Below, piece after piece: positions 1 through 8,277 of a stretch of 64,000 nucleotides of DNA (position 1 is its first letter; each line of letters starts with the position of its first letter). This DNA comes from Chelatococcus sp. YT9. Its GTDB lineage: Bacteria; Pseudomonadota; Alphaproteobacteria; Rhizobiales; Beijerinckiaceae. The translations under genes and the position numbers were made by a program. Location: contig NZ_JAHBRW010000001.1 in NCBI RefSeq assembly GCF_018398315.1, positions 351,001-415,000 of the forward strand. Direction: 5' to 3'. Below the pieces are notes generated by a model. The model searched no databases. It was not told the DNA's origin and saw nothing but the letters and a program-made list of their open reading frames with translations.

Positions 1-802
1 GAGCGATCACGAGCTCGCGGTTGAGGGCGTCGAGGCGCTGGACCTGGAGCGGCGTGCCATTCGCCTCCACAAGCCCAGACTTGCGCCGCACGTCTTCAAC
101 CGCCATCTCGGAGCTTTGCAATGTGGACCGCAAGTCATCGAGCTTCTTGCCCAGCCAGGCGCTGGCCTGACGCGTCGCGCCAGCCTGCAGGCCCGTCTGC
201 TGATCGAGATAAGCTTCAGCGAAAGCATTGGCCACTCGGGCCGCGTATATTGGGTCCTTGTCAGTATAGGCGATGAAAATCGTGTAAGAACGGCCGTCGT
301 TGCTGACCCTCAATCCGCTGAGAAGTCTATCGATATCTGCCCTGCGGCTGTTCACAGCCGCTGGTTCCGACTCGCTCGTGCGCGACCAGGATAAGTACCG
401 CCAAGGGCTCAAGGATTGCAAAAGGCCGGCGTCGGCTCCGGCCGACACCTTGGTGTCCGTGCTGGTGCCATCAACGGCGGATCTCGCTTCTCCAAGCTTC
501 TCCAGGGCCTGTTCCGCTAGCGAGCGCGAGCTGATGACATCGAGCTCGGTGCGCAGGACGGGACTGTCCTGCGGCAGGCGCGAGACGACGGCATCCTGAA
601 GAATGACCTGGACCTTGCGGGCCTCGAGCACCAGACTGGCCTCGGCGGTATAGCGGGCAGGCGTCAGGTAGAGAATGACGACAGCGAACGCCAATCCCGC
701 GCCAAGAGCTGAGAAGATGATGAGCCACCACCGTCGGAGAAGACCGCGCCAATCGACTGCGCGATCACCGGGTTCTCGGGACGATGCAGGACTTACGATC
801 AT
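1..802 (-). CDS. Wzz/ExoP-type polysaccharide chain-length protein (3' end outside window)
   Basis: The reading frame is open from an ATG at 802 to the window edge, so about 267 N-terminal residues are visible and the C-terminus is missing. A short cytoplasmic stretch holding an Asp-Trp-Arg motif leads into one hydrophobic segment (about residues 27-49), followed by the Tyr-Thr-Ala-Glu-Ala-Ser-Leu pattern usual in Wzz domains of polysaccharide co-polymerases, then a long periplasmic helical region rich in Gln, Leu and Arg. Such inner-membrane proteins set the chain length of exported polysaccharide; whether a C-terminal tyrosine kinase is fused cannot be seen. GGGAG lies about 7 bases before the ATG. 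The LuxR-type gene upstream is 41 bases away on the same strand, so the two are probably cotranscribed. Confidence 0.85.
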   Translation of the reverse strand, partial: MIVSPASSREPGDRAVDWRGLLRRWWLIIFSALGAGLAFAVVILYLTPARYTAEASLVLEARKVQVILQDAVVSRLPQDSPVLRTELDVISSRSLAEQALEKLGEARSAVDGTSTDTKVSAGADAGLLQSLSPWRYLSWSRTSESEPAAVNSRRADIDRLLSGLRVSNDGRSYTIFIAYTDKDPIYAARVANAFAEAYLDQQTGLQAGATRQASAWLGKKLDDLRSTLQSSEMAVEDVRRKSGLVEANGTPLQVQRLDALNRELVIA

Positions 803-843
803 CGCAATCTCCCACTCTATACTTCGGGATGTCACAGCAGGCG

Positions 844-1632
844 TCAGCCATCGTCGCCTTTTAGGAAGAGCTCGTGAGTCAGAACCGCGACCTCGGTCCT
901 GTTCTTGGCCTTCAACTTTCGCATGATGTTGCGGACGTGCACCTTGACCGTGCTTTCCTGCATGTTGAGCTCATAGGCGATACGTTTGTTCGCCTTGCCC
1001 TGCCGCAAGGCGCCAACAACAGCCGCCTGGCGCACGGTGAACAGACTATTACCGTTGTTCTTCGCCGTCTGCGCGTGTTCTTCGATGGAACGCCGCGACG
1101 AGATAAGACTGCTCGCCGGTACGAACACCCCCCCAGCCTTGACGAGATGCAAAGCCTCGACAGCCACGTCGAGCGACATGCTTGTCGGAATATAACCCCG
1201 CGCTCCATGATCCAGAGCATCGAGTATCTGTTCCGCCTCTTCGATATCCGAGAGCAGCACGACGGGCATGTGTTTGCAGCCATCCGGCAGTACACCGATC
1301 TCTTCGTCGATCTCCTTAGCCTTCCTGCCCACCGGACAAAGCAAAATAATGGTATTTGGAGCGGGCTGAGGGTCCGCCACCCGCCAATCTTCGACGGACG
1401 GGAAGGCGAGCACCGTATCGCCACTAGTGAGCGCCCGGAGACTTTGCAGCAGGCAGTCGCGGATCAATGTCCGCGGCTCTATGATGACAATCGTCGTGGC
1501 TGACGGTCGCGCCGATAGCGACGCGGGGAGCATGGCATCCATTGTACTCACTCTATCAAGTGCGGCCGGTGAGAAGTCCCCTCCCAAGGCCCCGGCACCA
1601 TGCGCCACCGGCGATAAGATCTCAGCTGTCAT
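844..1632 (-). CDS. LuxR-family regulator with degenerate receiver domain
   Basis: 262 residues. Residues about 46-165 have the alternating pattern of a response-regulator receiver, but the usual acidic pair is reduced to one Glu (E52), the position expected for the phospho-accepting Asp reads Leu-Leu-Cys near residue 98, and the conserved Lys after the last strand is replaced in Gly-Tyr-Ile-Pro-Thr. The C-terminus (about 190-255) is a clear LuxR/GerE helix-turn-helix with the Ser-Thr-Val-Lys-Val-His recognition helix. It is therefore probably a phosphorylation-independent DNA-binding regulator. The ATG at 1632 has GGGGAA about 8 bases upstream. It sits immediately before the Wzz-like gene, so polysaccharide control is the obvious guess. 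No sensor kinase gene is visible nearby. Confidence 0.85.
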   Translation of the reverse strand: MTAEILSPVAHGAGALGGDFSPAALDRVSTMDAMLPASLSARPSATTIVIIEPRTLIRDCLLQSLRALTSGDTVLAFPSVEDWRVADPQPAPNTIILLCPVGRKAKEIDEEIGVLPDGCKHMPVVLLSDIEEAEQILDALDHGARGYIPTSMSLDVAVEALHLVKAGGVFVPASSLISSRRSIEEHAQTAKNNGNSLFTVRQAAVVGALRQGKANKRIAYELNMQESTVKVHVRNIMRKLKAKNRTEVAVLTHELFLKGDDG

Positions 1633-2128
1633 GATGTATTTCCCCTATGGATGGCGGAAGTATCGGCGCAAATCCTCATTCTGGCCGATACATCCTTATC
1701 AACGCACCTCCTTGAGTGTTTTATTCGCGATAGCCGCGTTTTTCGCGGTCTATATTATGCTTTCACTCCAGACGCAGTTGCTAGTTTGCCTTTTCTATTC
1801 AGATATTTCTGAAACGGCCGCTATTATTGTCGCGAGAATGCACGGCTTGACAATCACGTACATTTGGCCTCGAACCTCATCTTTCCGAGGCGCTCTCGGC
1901 CATTTGCTTCTGGCAGGCGACAGTGAGCAGAAAGCGCTCTCACGATAACGCGGCGCCTTTCAGCGGTTCTTTTGCCGCCTTTGATCGGGGCAGCCTCTCA
2001 GTCGCGTTGTCGAGCGCAGGGCTTCCCCGAAAGCCTTATAAGGTCTTTCGGCCCGATGATAGATCGGCGTCGCGGCACATTCCGTGTCGCTCCCGAGTGC
2101 CAGCCAGCCCCACGCGCTGGCACCCCGG
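1633..2128. other. Intergenic region, no gene seen
   Basis: Nearly 500 bases upstream of the LuxR-type gene and downstream of the IS630-like gene. I see no coding pattern on either strand. A short hairpin (CCGCG, five T, CGCGG, flanked by ATAG/CTAT) lies at about 1730-1753. It lacks a following T-run on the minus strand, so I do not call it a terminator. The stretch is AT-richer than its surroundings, and presumably holds the promoter of the regulator gene. Confidence 0.4.
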
Positions 2129-2620
2129 TCATGGATGAGAAGCAGGCTCCGCGGGCTCTGTTGCCATCGCAGCAGCCGACGGCACATTCACAAGCCCGTC
2201 ACGTAAGAGAGTCCGCTGTTCCCGCGCGAGGTCACGCCAGGCCCGGCCGACCATTGCGGGCGAAAGGCCCGTTTCCTTCGCGACTGTCCGGACGCTCCAA
2301 GAAAGCCGTCCAGGACAATCCTTTGACAACGTCTCGTTGATCAACGCGATCAGCTCGTGACGTGAGAAACGCCTCGGCTTGCCGGAACGGGGGCGGTCGT
2401 AAAGCCCGTTGATTCCCTCTAGCTCGTAGCGTCGCGACCACTTCGCGATCGTCTGGCTTGCGACGCCCAACTCTCGCGCCACATCCCGGCGGGGATTGTT
2501 CTCGCTATCGAGAACTATTCGCGCCCGCAACACCGTCATCGACGTCGGATCGCCTCGTTCGACGATATCAAGTAGGCGCCGCCTATCTTCCTCAGTCAAC
2601 GTCAACCGCATTTGCCGCAT
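2129..2620 (-). CDS. IS630-like helix-turn-helix protein, no transposase catalytic domain
   Basis: 163 residues starting at an ATG with GGAGGT five bases upstream; an in-frame TTG further upstream is less likely. The protein matches the N-terminal DNA-binding half of IS630/Tc1-type transposases: two helix-turn-helix segments (Asp-Val-Ala-Arg-Glu-Leu-Gly-Val near 55, and a second after the Arg-Pro-Arg-Ser-Gly-Lys-Pro linker), followed by Trp-Ser-Val-Arg-Thr-Val-Ala. It stops where the DDE nuclease domain should begin, and no DDE remnant follows on this strand. It is either a truncated insertion-sequence remnant or a transposase-derived DNA-binding protein kept as a regulator. The intact frame and good ribosome-binding site favour an expressed protein. 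No terminal inverted repeats were recognised. Confidence 0.7.
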   Translation of the reverse strand: MRQMRLTLTEEDRRRLLDIVERGDPTSMTVLRARIVLDSENNPRRDVARELGVASQTIAKWSRRYELEGINGLYDRPRSGKPRRFSRHELIALINETLSKDCPGRLSWSVRTVAKETGLSPAMVGRAWRDLAREQRTLLRDGLVNVPSAAAMATEPAEPASHP

Positions 2621-3250
2621 GTTTACCTCCGGCAAACTTTCGACACGCAAAACAAGCTTGTATTTTTACGAACTTTAGAGACGCAGCCCCTAGACACGCC
2701 AACCCCCAACGAAACAGACCCACACATTACCACAACAAACCGTGCAGTAAACTATATATTAGAATGGGCACGAACGCTTGAAATCACCATAACTTGATAA
2801 AATCAATACGAGTAAATATTCAGGTTATCCCGCATCTCAGATCGGCGTTGCGCGTATATAGACGAATGACGCGGCCACTCGTGCCAATTTAGAAAGCATC
2901 AAAATATGGTTAACGAGAATTCCCTTATAGTTTCCTGATCGTTAAGGACGGCGGGACCTTTCCTCGTTGCCGAACGGACGCCGCGACAGTGCTGCGTTAT
3001 TTTCTTTCGTGAGCCAGGAGCCTGCGGACTTCATGGGCGGCGACAACACTATCCGATAGTGAAACTCCATTACCAAGACCCCTCAAACAGCCACCTATGA
3101 CTCTTTTGTAAGAGGATAACACCTAAGTGGTATAGGCTATCCTGTGGGACAGGCCTGCATAGACCTCAGATGGTATCAGCATACAGCGTAATCTAGACAG
3201 TATGTGGTGCAGTTTTACCTGGTAATACCCGTACCCCTCACGTCCTGATG
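2621..3250. other. AT-richer intergenic stretch, no gene seen
   Basis: About 630 bases with markedly lower GC than the flanks, particularly 2690-2960, with many short A/T runs and stop codons in every frame. A small hairpin (CTCTT, TTGT, AAGAG) lies near 3100-3114. There is no recognisable RNA gene. The composition and the adjacent IS630-like gene suggest acquired or decaying DNA. Confidence 0.4.
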
Positions 3251-3493
3251 CTATACGACTTTAGTAAGCGCTTCCTGACCACTCGGCGTCACCTGAAAGG
3301 TTTCCACTTCACCTTCCCCTTCCCCCTTTAGAGTCCGCGCAACCAAGCCGCTCCGCGCCAATCTGCGCAGTGTCGTCGTTACCCAGTTGCCACGAGGCCA
3401 AGAGACGCCGATACGACGCCCCAAAACTTCTGCTGTATCCCCATCATGCAAATGTCGGAGCACGGCTATCTCAGCCTTTGTCAAATCTCGCAC
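3251..3493 (-). CDS. Small putative winged-helix protein
   Basis: Candidate gene of about 80 residues starting at a GTG with GGGGG roughly 8 bases upstream; the frame stays open back to 3673 but has no ATG anywhere. The pattern Leu-Thr-Lys-Ala-Glu-Ile-Ala-Val-Leu, then Arg-Arg-Leu-Ala-Arg-Ser-Gly-Leu-Val and Val-Thr-Pro-Ser-Gly-Gln-Glu-Ala-Leu, resembles a MarR/PadR-like winged helix with its wing and end helix. No neighbouring gene explains it, and the region is gene-poor. Both the start and the reality of the gene are uncertain. Confidence 0.4.
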   Translation of the reverse strand: MRDLTKAEIAVLRHLHDGDTAEVLGRRIGVSWPRGNWVTTTLRRLARSGLVARTLKGEGEGEVETFQVTPSGQEALTKVV

Positions 3494-4324
3494 GCATTGG
3501 CCCCCATACAATCGCACCAGGCAACGGTGAGACCGATCGCTCCGCACTCGGTAACTGCGGTGCCGTCCGGGCGCTTCGGAGAGTGGGCTAGCCGCCGCCG
3601 ACAACAACTCGCAGCTCACCGGCCTACCACCACGCAACCACACGCCCGGCGCCTCCCAACTCGTTGCGAACAATGGAAATGGCGGGCCTCGCGCCTACCA
3701 TTCCTTGCCTTCAGCAAACAGGCGAAGGCTGTGCCAGAGGGGCAGTGCCGAGATGTAGATCGCACAAACAGCGGTGAGTGAGGCTGGTCAATTGCGCTTG
3801 GTCGTCGCGGCCTAGAACGGGGGCCCTATATCTTGTCGGTTGTTCGAAAATGAACCTAAGCTTAACAACGCGCTTGATCGACCGCTTGCTGTAAATACCT
3901 GCAAATGGGCGCAAAAACTCCTGCCGCAGGCATAGCGAAAATCAAACAAAGTTGCGCGGGAGAGTATTTGCGCGTATTCAACGCCTTGTTGCCAAGATAA
4001 AGACTCGAGGACCTTCTGCCGCCTGATGAAGGTAGAGCCGCAGCGCCTACTCTGTAGGTATCCCCGCCTGAGTAGCGCCTTACCCTACGGGACAGGCTCG
4101 CCAATGCGGCGCAATTTTGTTTCACTATGGGACATGCTTCAGAATGAAACAACCATTTTGGCACAACTGCGTCATCAAAACCGCGACTCCAGAGGACTCC
4201 AGCATACCGAATAACGTCCCTCCTTACCGGCGTCTCCAATCCTCTGTCGCTTGACAGCTGCATTATGCAATAACCGTGAGCAGGCCATGTGGCATCAAAG
4301 GCAAAGTCAAGTCATGGGGATGGT
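3494..4324. other. Intergenic region, no gene seen
   Basis: About 830 bases between the putative winged-helix gene and the aldo/keto reductase gene. Open frames here are short, without recognisable domain patterns or convincing ribosome-binding sites. It may hold decayed coding DNA. The last 100 bases presumably carry the promoter of the reductase gene. Confidence 0.35.
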
Positions 4325-5161
4325 ATGCGGCGAATCGGCTTGAGAAACGGCGACCAGGTACCTGTCCTTGGGCAGGGAACTTGGATGATTGGCGAGCGTG
4401 GCGGCGATCTTCGCAGGGAAAAGGAAACGCTGATCGCCGGTATCGACCTTGGCCTGACATTGATCGACACGGCGGAGATGTATGGTGACGGGGCGGCGGA
4501 GGAACTCGTCGGCGCCGCGATCAAAGGGCGGCGGCAAGACGTTTTCCTTGTCAGCAAGGTCTTGCCGAGCAACGCCTCGCGAGCAGGTACCCTCGCTGCC
4601 TGTGAGGCAAGTCTGAGGCGGCTCGGCACGGACGTGATCGATCTGTACCTCTTGCATTGGCGCGGCGGCGTTCCACTGACAGAGACCGTCGCCGCCTTCG
4701 AGGATTTGAAGGCCGCGGGCAAGATCCGGCATTGGGGCGTGTCGAATTTCGATACCAACGACATGGAGGAGTTGCTGGAGATCGCACCCGCCGGCGCCTG
4801 CGCCGTCAATCAGGTGCTCTACAATCCGGACTATCGCGGTATCGAATACGATCTCCTCCCATGGCAAATGACGCACGGCATTCCCCTCATGGCCTATTCG
4901 CCCCTAGGCCAGGGTGGTGAACTGCTCCAATCAAGACCTCTCATCGACATCGCGACCCGCCACCGCGCGACACCCGCGCAGGTGACGCTGGCGTGGGCGC
5001 TGCGACAGCCGGAGTTGATCGCGATTCCCAAGGCAGGCCGCAAGGCCCACGTAGAGGCCAACGCGCGGGCCGCAGAACTCCAGCTGACGCCGGAGGATCT
5101 CGCTGCGATCGATGCCGCTTTTCCGCCGCCGCGCCGCAAGCGTCCATTGGCGATGATCTAA
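4325..5161 (+). CDS. Aldo/keto reductase, YeaE-like
   Basis: 278 residues from the ATG at 4325; an in-frame GTG at 4289 would add 12 residues of unlike character. The full AKR catalytic tetrad is present: D48 and Y53 in Ile-Asp-Thr-Ala-Glu-Met-Tyr, K78 in Val-Ser-Lys, and H111 in Leu-Leu-His-Trp. The Gly-Val-Ser-Asn-Phe and Ala-Ile-Pro-Lys-Ala NADPH-binding motifs follow. From memory it tracks E. coli YeaE along most of its length, a methylglyoxal-reducing member of the family. It should be a soluble NADPH-dependent carbonyl reductase. It stands alone, ending 19 bases from the convergent Lrp-type gene. Confidence 0.9.
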   Translation: MRRIGLRNGDQVPVLGQGTWMIGERGGDLRREKETLIAGIDLGLTLIDTAEMYGDGAAEELVGAAIKGRRQDVFLVSKVLPSNASRAGTLAACEASLRRLGTDVIDLYLLHWRGGVPLTETVAAFEDLKAAGKIRHWGVSNFDTNDMEELLEIAPAGACAVNQVLYNPDYRGIEYDLLPWQMTHGIPLMAYSPLGQGGELLQSRPLIDIATRHRATPAQVTLAWALRQPELIAIPKAGRKAHVEANARAAELQLTPEDLAAIDAAFPPPRRKRPLAMI

Positions 5162-5180
5162 GCGATCCGTCCACCGGAGC

Positions 5181-5645
5181 TCATCGCAGCGGGAGGGCTT
5201 CCGAGCGCTTGACCTGTCCGAGCGCAAAACTCGTCTCGATGGAGGCGACGCCGTCGAGGCGTGTGAGCTTGTCCTTGAGGAATTGCTCATACGCCTTGAG
5301 ATCTTTCACAACGATGCGCAGGAGGTAATCGCGCTGACCGGTCATGAGGTAGCAATCGGCGACCTCCGGCCAGAGCGCGACTGCCTTGGCGAAACGATCC
5401 AGGCTTTCCTCGCGCTGGCGTTCCAGTTTGATCGAGGCGAAGGCGCTGACCGGCAGTCCGACCTTGGTCTGATCGATGATCGCCGTATAGCCCTTGATCA
5501 CACCTGCGTCCTCGAGCAGCCGCAACCGCCTGGCACAGGGGGACGGCGACAGGCCGACCCGCTCCGCGAGTTCATGCGTCGTTATGCGACCATCGCTCTG
5601 TACAGCGGCAATGATTTTCCGGTCGATATCATCAAGCGTACGCAT
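5181..5645 (-). CDS. Lrp/AsnC-family transcriptional regulator
   Basis: 154 residues, the usual size. The N-terminal helix-turn-helix begins Leu-Asp-Asp-Ile-Asp-Arg-Lys-Ile and includes Ala-Glu-Arg-Val-Gly-Leu-Ser-Pro-Ser-Pro-Cys. The C-terminal RAM ligand domain shows the Val-Ala-Asp-Cys-Tyr-Leu-Met-Thr-Gly pattern. It is divergent from the AceE-like gene with 133 bases between starts, the classic arrangement for local control of the neighbour by an Lrp-type regulator sensing an amino acid or related metabolite. The link to that gene is inferred from position only. Confidence 0.9.
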   Translation of the reverse strand: MRTLDDIDRKIIAAVQSDGRITTHELAERVGLSPSPCARRLRLLEDAGVIKGYTAIIDQTKVGLPVSAFASIKLERQREESLDRFAKAVALWPEVADCYLMTGQRDYLLRIVVKDLKAYEQFLKDKLTRLDGVASIETSFALGQVKRSEALPLR

Positions 5646-5778
5646 TTAGCACATAGACCCTGATTTTTGACCTATCCTGGCTGATATCGCCATACGGATG
5701 GCGCAAAGCAAGGGAGATTAGCTACTTTCGGCGACCGCTGCCGGTTATCATCATTGAAATTCCTGTGGGGTAACTTTC

Positions 5779-8172
5779 ATGACCGACGCCCGCCTGCCTG
5801 TTCTCGCCGAGCTCGAACGCAAGATTCTGTGGCTTGCCACCTGGACTATCCACAACGCCAACCACCTTCGTGCCAACACGGATGGCTTGAAGGTAGGTGG
5901 TCACCAAGCATCATCGGCATCGCTCGCGACGATCATGACGGCGCTTTATGGCGCGGTGCTGCGGCCGGAAGACCGGGTCGCGGTCAAGCCGCACGCGAGC
6001 CCCATCTTTCACGCCATTCAGTACCTCCTCGGCAACCAGACCCGCGAGAAGCTCGAGAACTTCCGCGGCTACAAGGGCGTGCAGTCCTATCCCTCGCGCA
6101 CCAAGGACACGGACGACGTGGATTTTTCCACCGGCTCTGTCGGCCTCGGCGTGGCGCAGACGCTCTTTTCTTCGCTGGTGCAGGACTATGTCCGCGCCAA
6201 GGGCTGGGGCACGGAAAGGCCCGAGGGCCGCATGGTGGCACTCGTCGGCGACGCCGAGATGGACGAGGGCAATATCTTCGAGGCCTTGCTGGAGGGTTGG
6301 AAGCACGGCCTGCGCAATACGTGGTGGATTGTCGACTACAACAGGCAGAGCCTCGATGCCGTCGTGCGCGAGGGGCTGTGGTCGCGCTTCGAGGCGATCT
6401 TCCGCAATTTCGGCTGGGACGTCGTCATCCTGAAGTATGGCACGCTGCAGCAGGAAGCCTTCGCCGAGCCCGGTGGCGAGGCGCTGCGGCGCTGGATCGA
6501 CGACTGCCCCAACCAGCTCTATTCCGCCCTCACCTTCCAGGGCGGCGGCGCTTGGCGCAAGCGCCTGACCGATGACCTCGGCGACCAGGGTGACGTCTCG
6601 CGGCTGATCGACCGGCGCAGCGATGAGGAACTGGCCGCGCTCATGGCCAACCTTGGCGGGCATGACCTGCCCTCGCTGCTCGCCGCCTTTGAAGAGGCCC
6701 GCAGCCACGACCGGCCGGTGTGTTTCATAGCCTATACCATCAAGGGTTTCGGCTTGCCGCTCGCCGGCCACAAGGATAACCACGCGGGCCTCATGACGCC
6801 GACCCAGGTGGAGACGCTGCGGCAATCCATGAACGTCCGGGAAGGCCATGAATGGGACCCCTTCGAAGGCCTCAGCCTACCTGCGAAGACGCTGAAGAGC
6901 TTCCTCGCCGCGGTGCCCTTCGCGGCGAAGGGCCGTCGCCGCTATCAGGCGCCCGAGGTGGGCGTGCCGACGGCGCTCACCGTTCCCGCGCAGCCCGCGA
7001 TGTCGACACAGCAGGGCTTCGGCTTGATCCTGCACGAGATCGCAAAGGGCGACACCGAACTCGCCCGCCGCATCGTCACGACGTCGCCAGACGTGACAGT
7101 CTCGACCAATCTCGGCGCCTGGGTGAACCGGCGCGGGCTCTTCGCGCGCGAAGAGATGGCCGACACCTTCAAGGCCGAGCGTATTCCCTCCACGTTCAAC
7201 TGGAATTTCTCGCCCAGCGGCCAGCATATGGAGCTCGGCATCGCCGAGATGAACCTGTTCATCATGCTCTCGGCGCTCGGCCTGTCCCATTCCATCTTCG
7301 GGGAGAGGCTGCTGCCGATCGGCACCCTCTATGATCCCTTCATCGAGCGTGGCCTCGATGCCCTGAACTACGCCTGCTACCAGGATGCGCGCTTCATCGT
7401 GGCGGCAACCCCGTCCGGCGTGACGCTGGCGCCTGAGGGCGGCGCCCATCAGTCGATCGCCACGCCGCTGATCGGCATGGCACAGGACGGGCTCGCCAGC
7501 TTCGAGCCCGCCTTCGTGGATGAACTCGCGACCGTCCTCAACTGGTCCTTTAGCTATCTCCAGCGTTCCGGCGAGGCGGAGCCCGACGAGACCACATGGC
7601 TGCGCGATGCGGTCGGCGGATCGGTTTACCTGCGCCTTTCCACCCGCAGCATCGAGCAGCCGCAACGCGCGATGACACCCGCGTTGGCCGAGGACATCAT
7701 CAACGGCGCCTACTGGCTGCGCCGGCCCGGCCCCAACGCGCAGGTGGTCGTCGCCTATAGCGGCGCGGTCGCCCCGGAGGCGATCGCCGCCGTCGGCTTG
7801 ATGGGCGAGGACCGCCGCGATATCGGCCTGCTCGCCATTACATCGGCTGACCGCCTCAACGCCGGCTGGACGGCAGCAAGCCGCGCTCGCGAGCGCGGCC
7901 TCGTCCATGCCCGCAGCCATGTGGAACGGCTACTGGCCGAGGTGCCCTCCCATTGCGGGCTGGTGACGGTGCTCGATGGTCATCCGGCGACGCTCGCCTG
8001 GCTCGGCTCCGTCAATGGCCACCGCACGCGCTCGCTGGGCGTCGAGCATTTCGGACAGACAGGCACCATCGCCGATCTTTACCGGCACCATGGCATCGAC
8101 ACCGACGCGATCGTCCAGGCGGCCTCCGCCCTCGTTCCCGGCCGGCCGATCCGGCATCTGCGTTCGGCCTGA
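5779..8172 (+). CDS. Orphan AceE-like thiamin-diphosphate enzyme (transketolase / pyruvate dehydrogenase E1 family)
   Basis: 797 residues, somewhat shorter than homodimeric pyruvate dehydrogenase E1 (about 890) because the N-terminal E2-binding extension is largely missing. The thiamin-diphosphate motif runs from Gly-Asp-Ala-Glu-Met-Asp-Glu (G157-D158) to Asp-Tyr-Asn (N188). The start Gly-Gly-His-Gln-Ala-Ser, Tyr-Pro-Ser-Arg, Thr-Ile-Lys-Gly-Phe-Gly and the end Phe-Gly-Gln-Thr-Gly follow AceE rather than classical transketolase. GGGG lies about 8 bases before the ATG. No E2, E3 or lipoylated partner is encoded here, so it may work as a non-oxidative ketoacid decarboxylase or transketolase-like enzyme. 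Its neighbours are a divergent Lrp gene and a downstream PfkB kinase gene. The substrate is unknown. Confidence 0.85.
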   Translation: MTDARLPVLAELERKILWLATWTIHNANHLRANTDGLKVGGHQASSASLATIMTALYGAVLRPEDRVAVKPHASPIFHAIQYLLGNQTREKLENFRGYKGVQSYPSRTKDTDDVDFSTGSVGLGVAQTLFSSLVQDYVRAKGWGTERPEGRMVALVGDAEMDEGNIFEALLEGWKHGLRNTWWIVDYNRQSLDAVVREGLWSRFEAIFRNFGWDVVILKYGTLQQEAFAEPGGEALRRWIDDCPNQLYSALTFQGGGAWRKRLTDDLGDQGDVSRLIDRRSDEELAALMANLGGHDLPSLLAAFEEARSHDRPVCFIAYTIKGFGLPLAGHKDNHAGLMTPTQVETLRQSMNVREGHEWDPFEGLSLPAKTLKSFLAAVPFAAKGRRRYQAPEVGVPTALTVPAQPAMSTQQGFGLILHEIAKGDTELARRIVTTSPDVTVSTNLGAWVNRRGLFAREEMADTFKAERIPSTFNWNFSPSGQHMELGIAEMNLFIMLSALGLSHSIFGERLLPIGTLYDPFIERGLDALNYACYQDARFIVAATPSGVTLAPEGGAHQSIATPLIGMAQDGLASFEPAFVDELATVLNWSFSYLQRSGEAEPDETTWLRDAVGGSVYLRLSTRSIEQPQRAMTPALAEDIINGAYWLRRPGPNAQVVVAYSGAVAPEAIAAVGLMGEDRRDIGLLAITSADRLNAGWTAASRARERGLVHARSHVERLLAEVPSHCGLVTVLDGHPATLAWLGSVNGHRTRSLGVEHFGQTGTIADLYRHHGIDTDAIVQAASALVPGRPIRHLRSA

Positions 8173-8277
8173 CGCGAGAACCGACGCAAGAAGCACGGCA
8201 CTGTTCAATGGGCGCGGCCCTGCGCTATGGAGGGAGGCCCTTGGGCGCCTCCCATCCTCCAGCCCAGCCGCGCCCTG

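Noticed and set aside
1730..1753. Hairpin as terminator of the IS630-like gene
   Set aside because: It is about 370 bases past the stop codon and has no T-run on the minus strand.
6877..7920. 347-codon frame antisense to the AceE-like gene
   Set aside because: A high-GC shadow frame; the plus-strand product has full family motifs.
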